23,871 bases of DNA, taken from an uncultured Pelagibacteraceae bacterium (GTDB taxonomy: Bacteria; Pseudomonadota; Alphaproteobacteria; Pelagibacterales; Pelagibacteraceae). The stretch lies in the NCBI GenBank assembly GCA_902633885.1, contig CACPIK010000007.1, positions 1 through 23,871 on the forward strand, in the 5' to 3' direction. A program made the position numbers and the translations under genes. This document shows positions 7,728 through 17,840 of the stretch, piece by piece. How positions within the stretch are numbered: the stretch's first letter is position 1; the number at the start of each line of letters is the position of its first letter. The notes under the pieces were generated by a model, which was given only the letters and a program-made list of their open reading frames with translations, ran no database searches and had not been told where the DNA came from.

Positions 7728-9281
7728 ATGTTATACTTTTCAAAATTAAGAATAATATCAGTTATAATATTCACTTTGTTATTATCATACTTTGCTTTAT
7801 CAAATTTTTTTAAGTTCGATGATAATTTTTTTAAAAAAAATATAAATTTAGGTTTGGATTTACAGGGTGGGTCTTATTTACTTTTAGAGATTGATAACAA
7901 ACCTGTAGTTACTCAAAAATTGCAATCTAAAATATTAGAGTTTAAAAAATATTTTAATGAAAAAAATTTAATTTTAAAAAATTTTTCTATTGAAAATGAA
8001 ACAATTATTTTTGAAGCAAAACAATCTGATGTAAAGGCTGTAAAGGAAATACTTGACGATGATCAAAGCGATATAAATCCCTACTTTCAGCAGTACAAAT
8101 CTCATCAATTTGATTTTTTAGAAGAAAATAATTTTTTTAAATTATCATTTTCTAGATACGGTTTAGTTTTATTAAAAAATTCTTCTTTAGACCAAGCCAT
8201 TGAAATTGTAAGAAGAAGGGTAGATGAAGTTGGTACTAACGAACCGAACATACTTAAGAGGGGAAATGATAGGATATTAGTTGAGCTCCCCGGTCTAGAT
8301 AACCCAGATAGAATAAAATCACTTTTGGGCAAAACTGCAAATTTAACTTTTCAATTTATTACACAAAAATCAGAAGAATCTTTTGGCACTGAAAAGATTT
8401 CTTTTGAAGATGGTTCGGAGGTCGCAATTGTAAGTAAAAGAATTATTTTAAGCGGGGATAATTTAGTTGATGCAAAACCTTCTATGAATTCCCAAACAAA
8501 TGAAACTGTAGTTTCTTTTACTTTAGATAGAGTCGGAGCAAAAAAATTTGGTAAGGCCACAAGTTCTGGTGTAGGAAAAAGATTAGCTATAGTTTTAGAT
8601 GGAAAAATAATAAGCGCTCCATCAGTTAGGGAACCAATAATTGGTGGTTCTGGACAAATTTCAGGAAATTTTACTTTTCAATCTGCCACTGATCTTGCCT
8701 TACTTTTAAGATCTGGAGCTTTGCCTGCACCTTTAAGTATTATTGAAGAAAGAACTGTTGGACCTGACTTGGGTCAAGATTCAATAGATGCTGGAATTTT
8801 ATCTTTAATTATAGGTTTTATTTTAGTGGTTTTATTTATGATTTATAAATATAGAATATTTGGTCTAATTGCTAACATAGCCTTAATAACAAATTTATTT
8901 TTATTAATTGGTGTACTTACACTTTTTGAAGCAACTCTTACATTGCCAGGAATTGCTGGCATCATTTTAACCGTAGGTATGGCTGTTGATGCTAATGTCT
9001 TAATTTTTGAAAGAATAAAAGAAGAAATTAAAAATGAAAATAATCCTATTATTGCCTTTGACTCTGGATATACAAAATCAAGAACCACAATACTTGACGC
9101 TAATATAACTACTTTAATTGCTGCATTTATATTATTTTTTATGGGCTCAGGTCCAGTCAAAGGTTTTTCAGTAACTCTTGGAGTAGGTATTCTTACTACG
9201 CTTTTTTCTGTATATTTTATAGCAAGATTATTTACATCAATTTATGTAATCAAAAATAAAAATAAGGAAAGTATTATATAA
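7728..9281 (+). CDS. secD: Protein translocase subunit SecD
   Basis: Proton-driven RND-superfamily component that pulls secreted proteins across the membrane after SecA; 517 residues, a normal alphaproteobacterial length. One N-terminal helix (~8-24) is followed by the signature GLDLQGGSYLLLEID (42-56), then the periplasmic P1 domain with the AIEIVRRRVDEVGTNEPNI and RILVELPGL segments. Five C-terminal helices contain AGIILTVGMAVDANVLIFE (D1-D4/D5 core) and the SRTTILDANITTLIAAFILF segment. Its TAA abuts the secF ATG with no gap, suggesting equal production of the two partners. Confidence 0.98.
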   Translation: MLYFSKLRIISVIIFTLLLSYFALSNFFKFDDNFFKKNINLGLDLQGGSYLLLEIDNKPVVTQKLQSKILEFKKYFNEKNLILKNFSIENETIIFEAKQSDVKAVKEILDDDQSDINPYFQQYKSHQFDFLEENNFFKLSFSRYGLVLLKNSSLDQAIEIVRRRVDEVGTNEPNILKRGNDRILVELPGLDNPDRIKSLLGKTANLTFQFITQKSEESFGTEKISFEDGSEVAIVSKRIILSGDNLVDAKPSMNSQTNETVVSFTLDRVGAKKFGKATSSGVGKRLAIVLDGKIISAPSVREPIIGGSGQISGNFTFQSATDLALLLRSGALPAPLSIIEERTVGPDLGQDSIDAGILSLIIGFILVVLFMIYKYRIFGLIANIALITNLFLLIGVLTLFEATLTLPGIAGIILTVGMAVDANVLIFERIKEEIKNENNPIIAFDSGYTKSRTTILDANITTLIAAFILFFMGSGPVKGFSVTLGVGILTTLFSVYFIARLFTSIYVIKNKNKESII

Positions 9282-10175
9282 ATGCCAAATATATCATTTA
9301 ACAAATTTTATAAAAAATTTAATGTATTATCATTATTTTTGATAATTTTTTCATTAATACTTCTTTTGTTTAAAGGCTTAAATTATGGTGTTGATTTTAA
9401 AGGTGGAACATTAATTGAAATAAGAACTGATCAAAATACTAATAATATAAGTTTAATTAGAGATAGTTTTAATCAAATGAATTTAGGCGATGTTTCAGTA
9501 AAAAAATTTGGCAATGATACTGATTTTATAGTTAAATTTGAAAAACAAAATACAAATGACCCAACTTTTATAGAAAATATTAAAACAAAATTATCAAGTT
9601 CTATCGGTGATGTTGATTTTAGAAGAGTTGAAAATGTTGGTCCTAAAGTCAGCTCAGAACTTCTTAAATCTGGAGTTATAGCTATAATACTATCTTTGGC
9701 TGCCATGTTAATTTACATATGGATAAGATTTGAATGGCAATTTAGCCTAGGTGCCATTTTAGCTATATTTCATGATGTAATAATAACTTTGGGTATTTTT
9801 TCTTTATTTTCTTTAGAAATAAATTTATCTATTGTTGCAGCTGTTTTAACAATTGTTGGTTATTCAATGAACGATACTGTTGTGATCTTTGACAGAGTTA
9901 GAGAAAATTTAAAAAAATATTCTGATATAAAAATTTTTGAATTAACTAATATTTCCATTAACGAAACTTTATCAAGGACAGTAATAACATCAATAACTAC
10001 ATTGTTGGCACTATCTTCAATATATATATTTGGAGGTGAGATATTAAAAGGTTTTTCTTTGGCGATGATCTTAGGTGTTGTGTTTGGAACATACTCATCA
10101 ATTTATATAGCTAACCCTATTTTAGTTTTACTTAAAGTTTCGCAAAGAACAATTGTTAAAGAAGAAAAAGATTAA
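9282..10175 (+). CDS. secF: Protein translocase subunit SecF
   Basis: Partner of SecD; 297 residues. An N-terminal helix (~15-32) precedes the conserved YGVDFKGGTLIEI (35-47). The periplasmic part ends at RRVENVGPKVSSELLKSG, and five further helices include the ILAIFHDVIITLGIFSL segment, VGYSMNDTVVIFDRVREN (the D4-like conserved Asp/Asn region) and the SRTVITSITTLLALSSIYIFGG stretch. The start directly follows the secD stop. The TAA at 10173-10175 is interleaved with the stop of the convergent gene on the other strand: the four bases TTAA at 10172-10175 hold both stops. Confidence 0.98.
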   Translation: MPNISFNKFYKKFNVLSLFLIIFSLILLLFKGLNYGVDFKGGTLIEIRTDQNTNNISLIRDSFNQMNLGDVSVKKFGNDTDFIVKFEKQNTNDPTFIENIKTKLSSSIGDVDFRRVENVGPKVSSELLKSGVIAIILSLAAMLIYIWIRFEWQFSLGAILAIFHDVIITLGIFSLFSLEINLSIVAAVLTIVGYSMNDTVVIFDRVRENLKKYSDIKIFELTNISINETLSRTVITSITTLLALSSIYIFGGEILKGFSLAMILGVVFGTYSSIYIANPILVLLKVSQRTIVKEEKD

Positions 10176-10780
10176 TAAAGATTTTGTGCTATTACCATTG
10201 TTAATAACATCGGTAATGACAGTAAAGTATTCGTTCTAGAGAATAACATCGCAGTTTTTGCAGATTTTGCTTTAACTTCAGGTTCACTATCAACTATTCC
10301 TAAAGCTCTTTTCTGATTTGGCCATATTACAAACCAAACATTGAATGCCATTATTATACCTAACCACATTCCAATACCTATAGCAGTAGATTTTCCACCG
10401 CCAGATCCTACTCCTAAAATTAAAGCTTGATGAACATATCCATTAAGATAGGCCAAAATTAATCCTGAAATTACTGTTAATAAAGCTGCCCATCTAAACC
10501 AAAAAAGAGCAGCAGGTGCTATAACTTTACCAATTGCAGGCTTTTGTTCGTCAGGTATTTTTGCCATATTTGGTATTTGGACAAAATTAAAGTACCAAAG
10601 TAATCCTATCCACATTATAGCTACGATTACATGTATATATCTAAACAACCAACTCCAAAATAAAAGATCAAAATCAAAACCTCCATTCCCAAAATACAAA
10701 CCTAAAAAAAGCAAAACAGATATTGCAAGAGAAATATGAATAGTCTTTGATAATGATTGTAGAATCGATGTCATATACAT
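10172..10780 (-). CDS. Urate hydroxylase PuuD-like membrane protein (urate-oxidase N-terminal domain, no cytochrome c)
   Basis: A 202-residue integral membrane protein with about five hydrophobic helices (~13-31, 40-63, 88-110, 133-153, 183-199). The segment RYIHVIVAIMWIGLLWYFNF, continuing VQIP (47-70), and the downstream FNVWFVIWPNQKRALG (~146-161) resemble the membrane domain called Urate_ox_N, the N-terminal part of PuuD, a membrane urate hydroxylase with a C-terminal cytochrome c. Here the protein stops after the membrane part, with no CxxCH motif, so urate oxidation is not established. His15, His50 and His117 are possible heme or metal ligands (inference). A second start at residue 3 (10774) is possible. 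The gene follows uvrA on the same strand by 27 bp and may be co-transcribed with it. Confidence 0.65.
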   Translation of the reverse strand: MYMTSILQSLSKTIHISLAISVLLFLGLYFGNGGFDFDLLFWSWLFRYIHVIVAIMWIGLLWYFNFVQIPNMAKIPDEQKPAIGKVIAPAALFWFRWAALLTVISGLILAYLNGYVHQALILGVGSGGGKSTAIGIGMWLGIIMAFNVWFVIWPNQKRALGIVDSEPEVKAKSAKTAMLFSRTNTLLSLPMLLTMVIAQNLY

Positions 10781-10807
10781 TTATTATACTATTTTTTTAA
10801 AAAAAGT

Positions 10808-13684
10808 TTAAGCAGTTTTTTTAAATTTTAAATCTAATAAAGGTTTTAAAAATTTGCCTGTAAAACTACTTTTTATATTGATTATTTCTTCAGGTTTTCC
10901 TTCAGCTATTATATTGCCACCTTTAACACCACCCTCTGGTCCCATATCAACAATATAATCTGCTGTTTTTATTACATCTAAATTATGCTCTATTACAACA
11001 ACAGTATTACCAGTAGCCACAAATGTATGAAGTATCTCTAATAATTTTTTAATATCATGCTGATGCAATCCAGTTGTTGGTTCATCTAAAATATACATAG
11101 TTCTACCTGTTGATCGTTTAGAAAGTTCTTTAGCTAGTTTAATTCTTTGAGCTTCACCACCAGAAAGAGTAGTTGCCTGTTGTCCTATTTTTATATATCC
11201 CAGACCCACTTTTTTTAATGTTAATAATTTAGATCTTATATTTGATATATTTTCAAAAAATTCACAACCTTCGTCTACAGTCATATTTAAAACATCAGCA
11301 ATACTTTTTTCTTTAAATTTAATCTCTAAAGTTTCTCTATTATATCTAGTACCTTTGCACTCATCACATGTAATATAAACATCCGGTAAAAAATGCATTT
11401 CATAAGTAATAACTCCATCTCCTTCACAAGCCTCACACCTTCCACCTTTAACATTAAAAGAAAATCTTCCAGGTTTATATCCTCTACTTTTAGACTCTGG
11501 TAAATTTGTAAACCAATCTCTTATGGGTCCAAATGCTCCGGTGTAAGTGGCAGGATTTGATCTTGGTGTTCTGCCTATTGGTGACTGATCTATATCTATT
11601 ATTTTATCAACAAGTTCAATTCCTTTAAATCCTCTAAAAGGTTTAGGAATTTTTCTAGATTTGTTATTATTCAAAGTTAAATTTAATGCATTATATAATG
11701 TTTGAAGAATTAAAGTTGATTTACCACTTCCTGATACACCTGTTACACATGTAAAACTTCCAAGTGGTATTTTAAGGTTTACATTATTTAAATTATTACC
11801 TGAAGCACCTTGGATTTCTAAGAATCTACCATTTTTTGCCAATCTTCTATTTTTCGGTATAGGTATAAAACTTTTGTTCGATAAATATCTACCAGTGATA
11901 CTATTATTGTTAGACAATATATCTTTATATGAACCTTGGGCAACAATTTCTCCACCCTTGTTTCCAGCTTCTGGCCCTAAATCAATTATATGATCTGCGT
12001 TTGACATGGTTTCAGTATCATGTTCTACAACAATCACTGTATTTCCGAGATCTCTAAGTCTTTTTAAGGCATTAATTAATTTAACATTATCTTTTTGATG
12101 CAAACCTATAGACGGTTCGTCCAATACATAAAGGACTCCTGTTAAGCCCGAGCCAATTTGTGAAGCCAGTCTTATTCTTTGGGACTCACCCCCAGATAAA
12201 GTTCCTGACTCTCTTGATAATGTTAAATAATCTAAACCTACATTTAAAAGAAAATTTAATCGTTCATTGATTTCTTTTAATATATGTTGAGCTATTTTTA
12301 ATTGCCTTTTATCAAGCTTAACTTCAAGTGATCTAAACCATTCTTTTGCATCTTGAATAGATTTTTCAGTTACTTCACTAATATTTAAATTATTGATCTT
12401 TACACATAAAGCCTCATCTTTAAGTCTAAAACCATCACATCTTTCGCATTTCGTGTCTGATTGATATTGTGCAATCTCTTCTCTTTTCCAGTCGCTATCA
12501 GTTTCAAGATATCTTCTTTCTAAATTATTCACAACACCTTCAAATGTTTTTTTATGAGAATATTTTTCGTAACCATCATCATATGAGAATTTAATTTCCT
12601 CATCATCGGAACCGTAAAGGATTATTTCTTTAACTTTTTTTGATAATTTTGACCATTTTTCATCTAATGAAAATTCATAATGTTTTGCTATTGATGATAA
12701 TGTTTGGGCATAATACAAAGAAGAAGATTTAGACCATGGTTCTATAGCTCCATCAGCAATACTTTTTTTTTCATTTGGAACTACTAGATTAGGATCCACA
12801 TTTAGTTTAATACCTATTCCTTCACATTCTTCGCAAGCACCGTATGGACTATTAAAAGAAAATAATCTTGGTTCGATTTCCTCAATCGTAAAACCACTTT
12901 CTGGACAAGCAAATTTAGTAGAAAAAATAAGTTTTTCTATTTTTCTATATTTCTTTGGCAATGTTTCATTTTCATATTCAACAAACAACAGGCCATTTGA
13001 TAAATTAACTGCCGTCTCTACACTTTCTGCAAGTCTATTACCCAAAGATGAATTGATTACAATTCTATCTACTAATATTGAAATATCATGTTTTAATTTT
13101 TTATTTAGTTCAGGAACATTTTCAATGTCATATAAAATATTATCTACTTTAATTTTTCTAAAACCTCTTTTTTTATAATTTAGTATATCCTTTTTATATT
13201 CTCCCTTTCTTCCTCTAACCACAGGAGAATATAGAAAAATTGTATTTTTTTTTGGTAAATCTTTTATTTTATCAACTATTTGACTTATTGTTTGAGATGT
13301 AATGGGCAAGCCTGTAAAAGGAGAATAAGGTATTCCCGCTCTAGCATAAAGAACTCTCATATAATCATATATTTCTGTAACAGTTGCTACTGTTGACCTA
13401 GGATTTTTTGATGTATTTTTTTGTTCAATAGAAATTGCTGGACTTAATCCTTCTATAAGATCAACATTGGGTTTTTTCATTTTGTCAAGAAATTGTCTTG
13501 CGTAAGCAGAAAGACTTTCCACATATCTTCTTTGTCCTTCGGCGTATATTGTGTCAAATGCCAATGAAGATTTACCAGAGCCTGATAGACCTGTTATTAC
13601 TACAAATTTTTCTTTAGGAATTTCGAGAGCAATATTCTTTAAATTGTGCTCTTTTGCGCCCTTAATAACTATCTTTTTAAGCAT
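10808..13684 (-). CDS. uvrA: Excinuclease ABC subunit A
   Basis: Damage-recognition ATPase of nucleotide excision repair; 958 residues, full length. It has two ABC modules: Walker [10 protein letters not shown] at 32-40 and GVSGSGKST at 649-657, each with a later LSGGE(S/A)QRI signature and a DEP(S/T).GLH Walker B/D-loop. The C-terminal zinc finger is intact: C750, C753, C773, C776. In the first zinc module the pattern is C260-P-E-S263 with C284 and C287, so Ser replaces one Cys; from memory CP(V)SGF is common in alphaproteobacteria, so I read it as lineage-typical. The middle [18 protein letters not shown] element is also present. It is divergent from ssb, a usual alphaproteobacterial arrangement, across an 82-bp gap in which I see no GTTC-N7-GTTC SOS box. 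Confidence 0.98.
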   Translation of the reverse strand: MLKKIVIKGAKEHNLKNIALEIPKEKFVVITGLSGSGKSSLAFDTIYAEGQRRYVESLSAYARQFLDKMKKPNVDLIEGLSPAISIEQKNTSKNPRSTVATVTEIYDYMRVLYARAGIPYSPFTGLPITSQTISQIVDKIKDLPKKNTIFLYSPVVRGRKGEYKKDILNYKKRGFRKIKVDNILYDIENVPELNKKLKHDISILVDRIVINSSLGNRLAESVETAVNLSNGLLFVEYENETLPKKYRKIEKLIFSTKFACPESGFTIEEIEPRLFSFNSPYGACEECEGIGIKLNVDPNLVVPNEKKSIADGAIEPWSKSSSLYYAQTLSSIAKHYEFSLDEKWSKLSKKVKEIILYGSDDEEIKFSYDDGYEKYSHKKTFEGVVNNLERRYLETDSDWKREEIAQYQSDTKCERCDGFRLKDEALCVKINNLNISEVTEKSIQDAKEWFRSLEVKLDKRQLKIAQHILKEINERLNFLLNVGLDYLTLSRESGTLSGGESQRIRLASQIGSGLTGVLYVLDEPSIGLHQKDNVKLINALKRLRDLGNTVIVVEHDTETMSNADHIIDLGPEAGNKGGEIVAQGSYKDILSNNNSITGRYLSNKSFIPIPKNRRLAKNGRFLEIQGASGNNLNNVNLKIPLGSFTCVTGVSGSGKSTLILQTLYNALNLTLNNNKSRKIPKPFRGFKGIELVDKIIDIDQSPIGRTPRSNPATYTGAFGPIRDWFTNLPESKSRGYKPGRFSFNVKGGRCEACEGDGVITYEMHFLPDVYITCDECKGTRYNRETLEIKFKEKSIADVLNMTVDEGCEFFENISNIRSKLLTLKKVGLGYIKIGQQATTLSGGEAQRIKLAKELSKRSTGRTMYILDEPTTGLHQHDIKKLLEILHTFVATGNTVVVIEHNLDVIKTADYIVDMGPEGGVKGGNIIAEGKPEEIINIKSSFTGKFLKPLLDLKFKKTA

Positions 13685-13733
13685 ATTTTTTGTTGCTTTA
13701 GTTTAATAAAATTAATATTCAAGTTAAATAGTG

Positions 13734-13739
13734 TATAAT
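13734..13739 (+). promoter_or_regulatory. -10 box of the ssb-gyrA promoter
   Basis: A perfect TATAAT lies in the 82-bp uvrA/ssb gap, 27 bp ahead of the ssb ATG, giving an expected start near 13746 and a ~20-nt leader. The -35 region (about 13711-13716) is a poor match to TTGACA. No Shine-Dalgarno-like sequence lies before the ATG. The position between divergent genes makes a promoter here necessary. Confidence 0.6.
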
Positions 13740-13766
13740 TAAATATATCTAAATAGTTAAAATATT

Positions 13767-14216
13767 ATGGCTGGAAGTTTAAATAAAGTACTTTTAATTG
13801 GTCGTTTAGGCGCAGACCCAGAAATTAAACAAATGGTTAACGGTAAAAGTGTTGCCAGATTAAGTCTTGCAACAAGCCAATCCTGGAAAGATAAGAACAC
13901 CGGTGAAAAAAAAGAAAAAACTGAATGGCATAGAATCGTTGTATTTAATGAAGGTCTTGTCAATGTTGTTCAACAATATTTAAAAAAAGGTGCACAAGTT
14001 TATATTGAAGGTCAATTGTCTACAAGAAAATGGAAAGACGAGCAGTCAGGGCAAGACAAGTATAGTACTGAAGTTTTAATACAAGGTTTTAATTCGTCAT
14101 TAACTATGCTTGGCGGGGGAAACCAAAACAATTTTTCTTCTCAAGATACTAGTAAAAATATTGATAATGTTGATACACCTAGTCAAAATGATTTAGACGA
14201 CGATATTCCTTTTTAG
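13767..14216 (+). CDS. ssb: Single-stranded DNA-binding protein
   Basis: Homotetrameric protein that coats single-stranded DNA in replication and repair; 149 residues. The OB fold occupies ~1-110, starting [21 protein letters not shown] and including [16 protein letters not shown] and [16 protein letters not shown] Gln/Asn/Ser-rich linker follows, and the protein ends in the acidic DLDDDIPF tail that docks partner proteins. Placement between divergent uvrA and downstream gyrA is a normal alphaproteobacterial arrangement. It has a TATAAT box upstream (13734-13739) and only 6 bp to gyrA, so the two are probably co-transcribed. Confidence 0.98.
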   Translation: MAGSLNKVLLIGRLGADPEIKQMVNGKSVARLSLATSQSWKDKNTGEKKEKTEWHRIVVFNEGLVNVVQQYLKKGAQVYIEGQLSTRKWKDEQSGQDKYSTEVLIQGFNSSLTMLGGGNQNNFSSQDTSKNIDNVDTPSQNDLDDDIPF

Positions 14217-14222
14217 TTTTTT

Positions 14223-16796
14223 ATGGAAAAAACCGAAATAATTAAAGAATCAAATATAAAATCTATCTCAATGTATGATGAGATGAGTTCATCTTATCTA
14301 TCGTATGCAATGAGTGTAATTGTAAGTAGAGCTTTGCCTGATGTAAGAGATGGCTTAAAGCCAGTTCATAGAAGAATTTTATTTGCAATGCATAAAGGTG
14401 GGTTTGATTGGTCTAAGCAATTTAGAAAATCTGCTAGAATTGTAGGAGATGTTATTGGTAAATATCATCCTCATGGTGATCAAGCTGTTTATGATGCATT
14501 GGTAAGAATGGCTCAAGACTTTTCAATGAGTTTGCCTTTAATAGATGGTCAGGGAAATTTCGGCTCAATTGATGGAGATCCTCCTGCCGCAATGAGATAT
14601 ACAGAAACAAGGCTTGCTAAAATTTCTCAATACTTAATTGATGATATTGAAAAAAATACCGTTTCTTATAGGAGCAACTATGACGAAACTGAACAAGAGC
14701 CAGTTGTATTACCTGCCCAATATCCAAATTTATTAGTAAATGGCGCAGGCGGAATAGCAGTTGGAATGGCAACTAGTATTCCTCCTCATAATTTAGGTGA
14801 AGTAATAAATGGAACTTTAGCTTTAATAAAAAATAAAGATATTAAAATAAATGAATTAATGAAACATATACCAGGTCCCGATTTTCCTACAGGTGGTGTA
14901 ATAATAGGAAAAGAAATTATTAAGCAAGGATATAAATCTGGAAGAGGTTCATTTAAAATTAGAGGTGATATTAAAATTGAACAAATGAAGAATTCAAGAG
15001 AAAGGTTGGTGATTACATCAATTCCTTATCAAGTAAATAAATCTGTATTAAACGAAAGAATAGCTGAATTAGTAAGAGATAAAAAGCTCGAAGGTATTAG
15101 AGATATTAGAGATGAGTCAAATAGAGAGGGCATAAGAGTAGCCATTGATCTCAGAGCTAATGTTGAACCAGAAACAATAAAAAGACAGCTCTATAAATAC
15201 ACATCTATAGAAAGTTCTTTTGGATTTAATACCTTAGCAATTGTAGACAGCAAACCAAAGAATTGTAATCTTAAAGATTTTTTAGAAAATTTTCTTAAGT
15301 TTAGAGAAGATGTTGTAATTAAAAGAACTAAATTTGATTTAAAAAAAGCTGAAGATAGAGTTCATATATTGTTAGGACTGTCTGTTAGCGTAGAGAACAT
15401 AGATAAAGTCATTAAAATAATTAGATCTTCAAAAAACCCTGAAGAAGCTAAAAATATTCTTTTAAAAACTAAATGGAAAATAAATAAATCATCAAAATTA
15501 ATAAAACTTGTTGATAAGAAAAATTATAAAGGTAGCTACTCACTTTCTGATTATCAAGTTATATCTATTTTAGAATTAAGATTACAAAAATTAACGGCTT
15601 TAGGCATAAATGAAATTGAATTAGAAATTAAAAAATTAGCTGAATTAATAAATAAATATAAAAAAATTATAAATTCTAAGGCAGAATTATTAAAAGTTAT
15701 AAGTTCAGAGCTAGAAAATATTAAAGATAGATTTTCCATACCTAGAAGAACTCAAATTATAGATGCTGTGCTGAATTACGATATTGAGGAAACCATTCAA
15801 AAAGAATCGGTAATTATAACAATTACTCTTCAAGGATACATTAAAAGAGGAGCATTAAGTAATGTAAAACAACAAAAAAGAGGAGGAAAGGGTAAAACAG
15901 GAATTAAAACAAGAGATCAAGACTCAGTTGTTCAAACATTGTCTGTCAATACTCATACATCAGTATTATTTTTTTCAACTGAAGGATTAGCATATAAAAT
16001 TAAAGCATGGAAAATTCCCGAAGGTTCATCTTCTTCCAAAGGAAAATCTTTATTTAATATTTTACCACTAAAAAACCATCAATCAATTAGCTCGATTATG
16101 CCTTTTCCCGATCAAGATGTTGATACAAAAGGTATGCATATAATTTTTGCTACCGCCAAAGGCAAGATAAGAAAAAATAACTTAGATGACTTTACATCAA
16201 TAAATTCAGCCGGGAAAATTGCAATGAAACTTGATAATGATGATAAAATTATTGGTGTAAAAATCTGTAAAGATGATCAGGATATTATACTTAGTACTAA
16301 ATTTGGTAAATGTATTAGATTTGAATCAAAAAAATTAAGAATTTTTAAAGGTAGATCATCAAAAGGGATAAGAGGAATTAATTTAGCTGATAATGATACA
16401 ATTGTCTCATTGTCAATTATAGATCATGACCAAAAGAATAAATCTAAAAATAAAGATAATATGATAGAAAACAAAGCTAAAGAAAAATTTATATTATCCA
16501 TAACTGAAAATGGTTATGGCAAAAGAACGTCTCATTATGATTTTAGAGTAACTAACAGAGGCGGAAAAGGAATTATTGGTATTGTTAATTCTAAGCGAAA
16601 CGGTAATGTATCATCTTCTTTTCCTGTATTTGAAGGCGATCAAATTTTAATATCAACAAACAAAGGAAGAGTTATAAGAACTGCCGTTAAAGAGATAAGA
16701 GTTGCAGGTAGAAATACTCAAGGTGTAAGAATTATTAAACTTTCAGGAGATGAAAGTGTTGTATCAAGTATAAAATTAGATGATAATTTGATTTAA
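14223..16796 (+). CDS. gyrA: DNA gyrase subunit A
   Basis: Breakage-reunion subunit of gyrase, which introduces negative supercoils; 857 residues. The catalytic tyrosine is Y126 in [13 protein letters not shown], preceded by R125. The C-terminal beta-pinwheel carries a gyrase-specific GyrA box, QKRGGKG (~551-557), which rules out ParC of topoisomerase IV. In the quinolone-determining loop [18 protein letters not shown], position 87 (E. coli Ser83) is Gln and D91 (E. coli Asp87) is kept. The start is 6 bp after ssb. The TAA shares a base with the coaD ATG (TAATG), coupling a replication gene to coenzyme A synthesis, an order usual in alphaproteobacteria. Confidence 0.98.
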   Translation: MEKTEIIKESNIKSISMYDEMSSSYLSYAMSVIVSRALPDVRDGLKPVHRRILFAMHKGGFDWSKQFRKSARIVGDVIGKYHPHGDQAVYDALVRMAQDFSMSLPLIDGQGNFGSIDGDPPAAMRYTETRLAKISQYLIDDIEKNTVSYRSNYDETEQEPVVLPAQYPNLLVNGAGGIAVGMATSIPPHNLGEVINGTLALIKNKDIKINELMKHIPGPDFPTGGVIIGKEIIKQGYKSGRGSFKIRGDIKIEQMKNSRERLVITSIPYQVNKSVLNERIAELVRDKKLEGIRDIRDESNREGIRVAIDLRANVEPETIKRQLYKYTSIESSFGFNTLAIVDSKPKNCNLKDFLENFLKFREDVVIKRTKFDLKKAEDRVHILLGLSVSVENIDKVIKIIRSSKNPEEAKNILLKTKWKINKSSKLIKLVDKKNYKGSYSLSDYQVISILELRLQKLTALGINEIELEIKKLAELINKYKKIINSKAELLKVISSELENIKDRFSIPRRTQIIDAVLNYDIEETIQKESVIITITLQGYIKRGALSNVKQQKRGGKGKTGIKTRDQDSVVQTLSVNTHTSVLFFSTEGLAYKIKAWKIPEGSSSSKGKSLFNILPLKNHQSISSIMPFPDQDVDTKGMHIIFATAKGKIRKNNLDDFTSINSAGKIAMKLDNDDKIIGVKICKDDQDIILSTKFGKCIRFESKKLRIFKGRSSKGIRGINLADNDTIVSLSIIDHDQKNKSKNKDNMIENKAKEKFILSITENGYGKRTSHYDFRVTNRGGKGIIGIVNSKRNGNVSSSFPVFEGDQILISTNKGRVIRTAVKEIRVAGRNTQGVRIIKLSGDESVVSSIKLDDNLI

Positions 16797-17290
16797 TGAA
16801 AAATACGGCAATATACCCTGGAACTTTTGATCCTATTACCAATGGACATGTAGATGTCATCAAAAAAGCTTTGAAATTCTGTAACAAAATTATTGTAGGC
16901 ATTTCTGATGGTAATGAGAAAAATTTTTTGTTTCCAATTGATAAAAGGTTTGAAATTGTATCAAAAGCATTATTTGGTGATTTAAAATTGTCTAGACAGA
17001 AGATAAAAGTTATCAAATTCAACTCATTAACTACATCATTATGTAAAAAACATAAATCAAATCTTATTTTAAGAGGTTTGAGAGCCGTATCTGATTTTGA
17101 GTATGAGTTTCAACTTGCTGGAATGAATAAAAAATTAGATAAAAAAATAGAGACAATATTTCTTATGTCTGATGTTGAAAATCAGATAATCTCATCAAAA
17201 TTAATAAAAGAAATAGCTGAACATAATGGCGATCTAAGAAAATTCACGACAAAAAGTACTATTAAATCTTTAAAGGAAGCTTATGCTTAA
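16796..17290 (+). CDS. coaD: Pantetheine-phosphate adenylyltransferase
   Basis: Penultimate step of coenzyme A synthesis: 4'-phosphopantetheine plus ATP gives dephospho-CoA. It is 164 residues, normal for the family. The nucleotidyl-transferase signature is YPGTFDPITNGHVDVI (7-22) with T15-N-G-H18. The middle segment LILRGLRAVSDFEYEFQLAGMNKKL carries the conserved RG.R...D.E.E. .. MN pattern. The C-terminal ISSKLIKEIA segment matches the ISS-x-x-(V/I)(R/K)E motif. The start overlaps the gyrA stop by one base, and the end overlaps the cyclophilin gene by 8 bp. Confidence 0.97.
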   Translation: MKNTAIYPGTFDPITNGHVDVIKKALKFCNKIIVGISDGNEKNFLFPIDKRFEIVSKALFGDLKLSRQKIKVIKFNSLTTSLCKKHKSNLILRGLRAVSDFEYEFQLAGMNKKLDKKIETIFLMSDVENQIISSKLIKEIAEHNGDLRKFTTKSTIKSLKEAYA

Positions 17291-17840
17291 AAAACTATCT
17301 TTTTTAATTTTAATAATTTTATTTATGACAACAATTTCAAAAGCAAAGGAGAATACAATGATACTAAAATTAAAAGACGGGAATGTTAAAATACAATTAT
17401 TTCCTGAAGTAGCACCAAATCATGTTAAAAGAATTACAAATTTAGCAAACAGTGGAAAATATGATGGAGTTGTTTTTCACAGAGTCATAGATGGTTTTAT
17501 GGCACAAACAGGTGATGTTCAGTTCGGAAATTCATCATCTGATAAATATGATTTAAATAGAGCGGGAATGGGTGGATCTGATATGCCAGATTTAAAAGAA
17601 GAGTTTAATGATTTACCTCACGAAAGAGGAACATTGTCAATGGCAAGATCTTCTGATCCGAATAGTGGTAATAGCCAATTTTTTATTTGTTTCGGTCCCA
17701 CACCACATTTAGACAGACAATATACTGTTTTTGGAAAAGTTATAGAAGGAATGGAATTTGTTGATATGATAACAAAAGGTGATGGACCTAATGGTTCAGT
17801 GTCTAACCCAGATAAAATAATAAGTTTTAAATCTGAATAA
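17283..17840 (+). CDS. Periplasmic cyclophilin-type peptidyl-prolyl cis-trans isomerase
   Basis: Proline isomerase assisting protein folding; 185 residues. Residues 1-~21 look like a signal peptide: MLKKL, a hydrophobic core LSFLILIILFMTTI, and S-K-A as a plausible cleavage site, so the mature enzyme is probably periplasmic (PpiA-like placement). The cyclophilin core shows FHRVIDGFMAQTGD (65-78) with catalytic Arg67 and Gln75, GTLSMARSSDPNSGNSQFFI (116-135), and HLDRQYTVFGKVIEGMEFVD. A start at Met26 would remove the signal peptide; the 8-bp overlap with coaD favours the longer form. The symbol is left open because ppiA/ppiB naming is inconsistent in alphaproteobacteria. A gap of only 11 bp precedes tgt, where many relatives carry queA. 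Confidence 0.93.
   Translation: MLKKLSFLILIILFMTTISKAKENTMILKLKDGNVKIQLFPEVAPNHVKRITNLANSGKYDGVVFHRVIDGFMAQTGDVQFGNSSSDKYDLNRAGMGGSDMPDLKEEFNDLPHERGTLSMARSSDPNSGNSQFFICFGPTPHLDRQYTVFGKVIEGMEFVDMITKGDGPNGSVSNPDKIISFKSE

Noticed and set aside
8843..9160. Open frame on the - strand inside secD (105 codons)
   Set aside because: It is the mirror of the SecD membrane helices; the + frame is a complete, highly conserved protein.
10793..10806. T7A7 palindrome between uvrA and the PuuD-like gene as a terminator
   Set aside because: It has no G/C in the stem and no loop; it is more likely a homopolymer tract, and the genes look co-directional.
13757..13963. Open frame on the - strand over the start of ssb
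   Set aside because: It is antisense to the conserved OB fold and has no family match that I can see.
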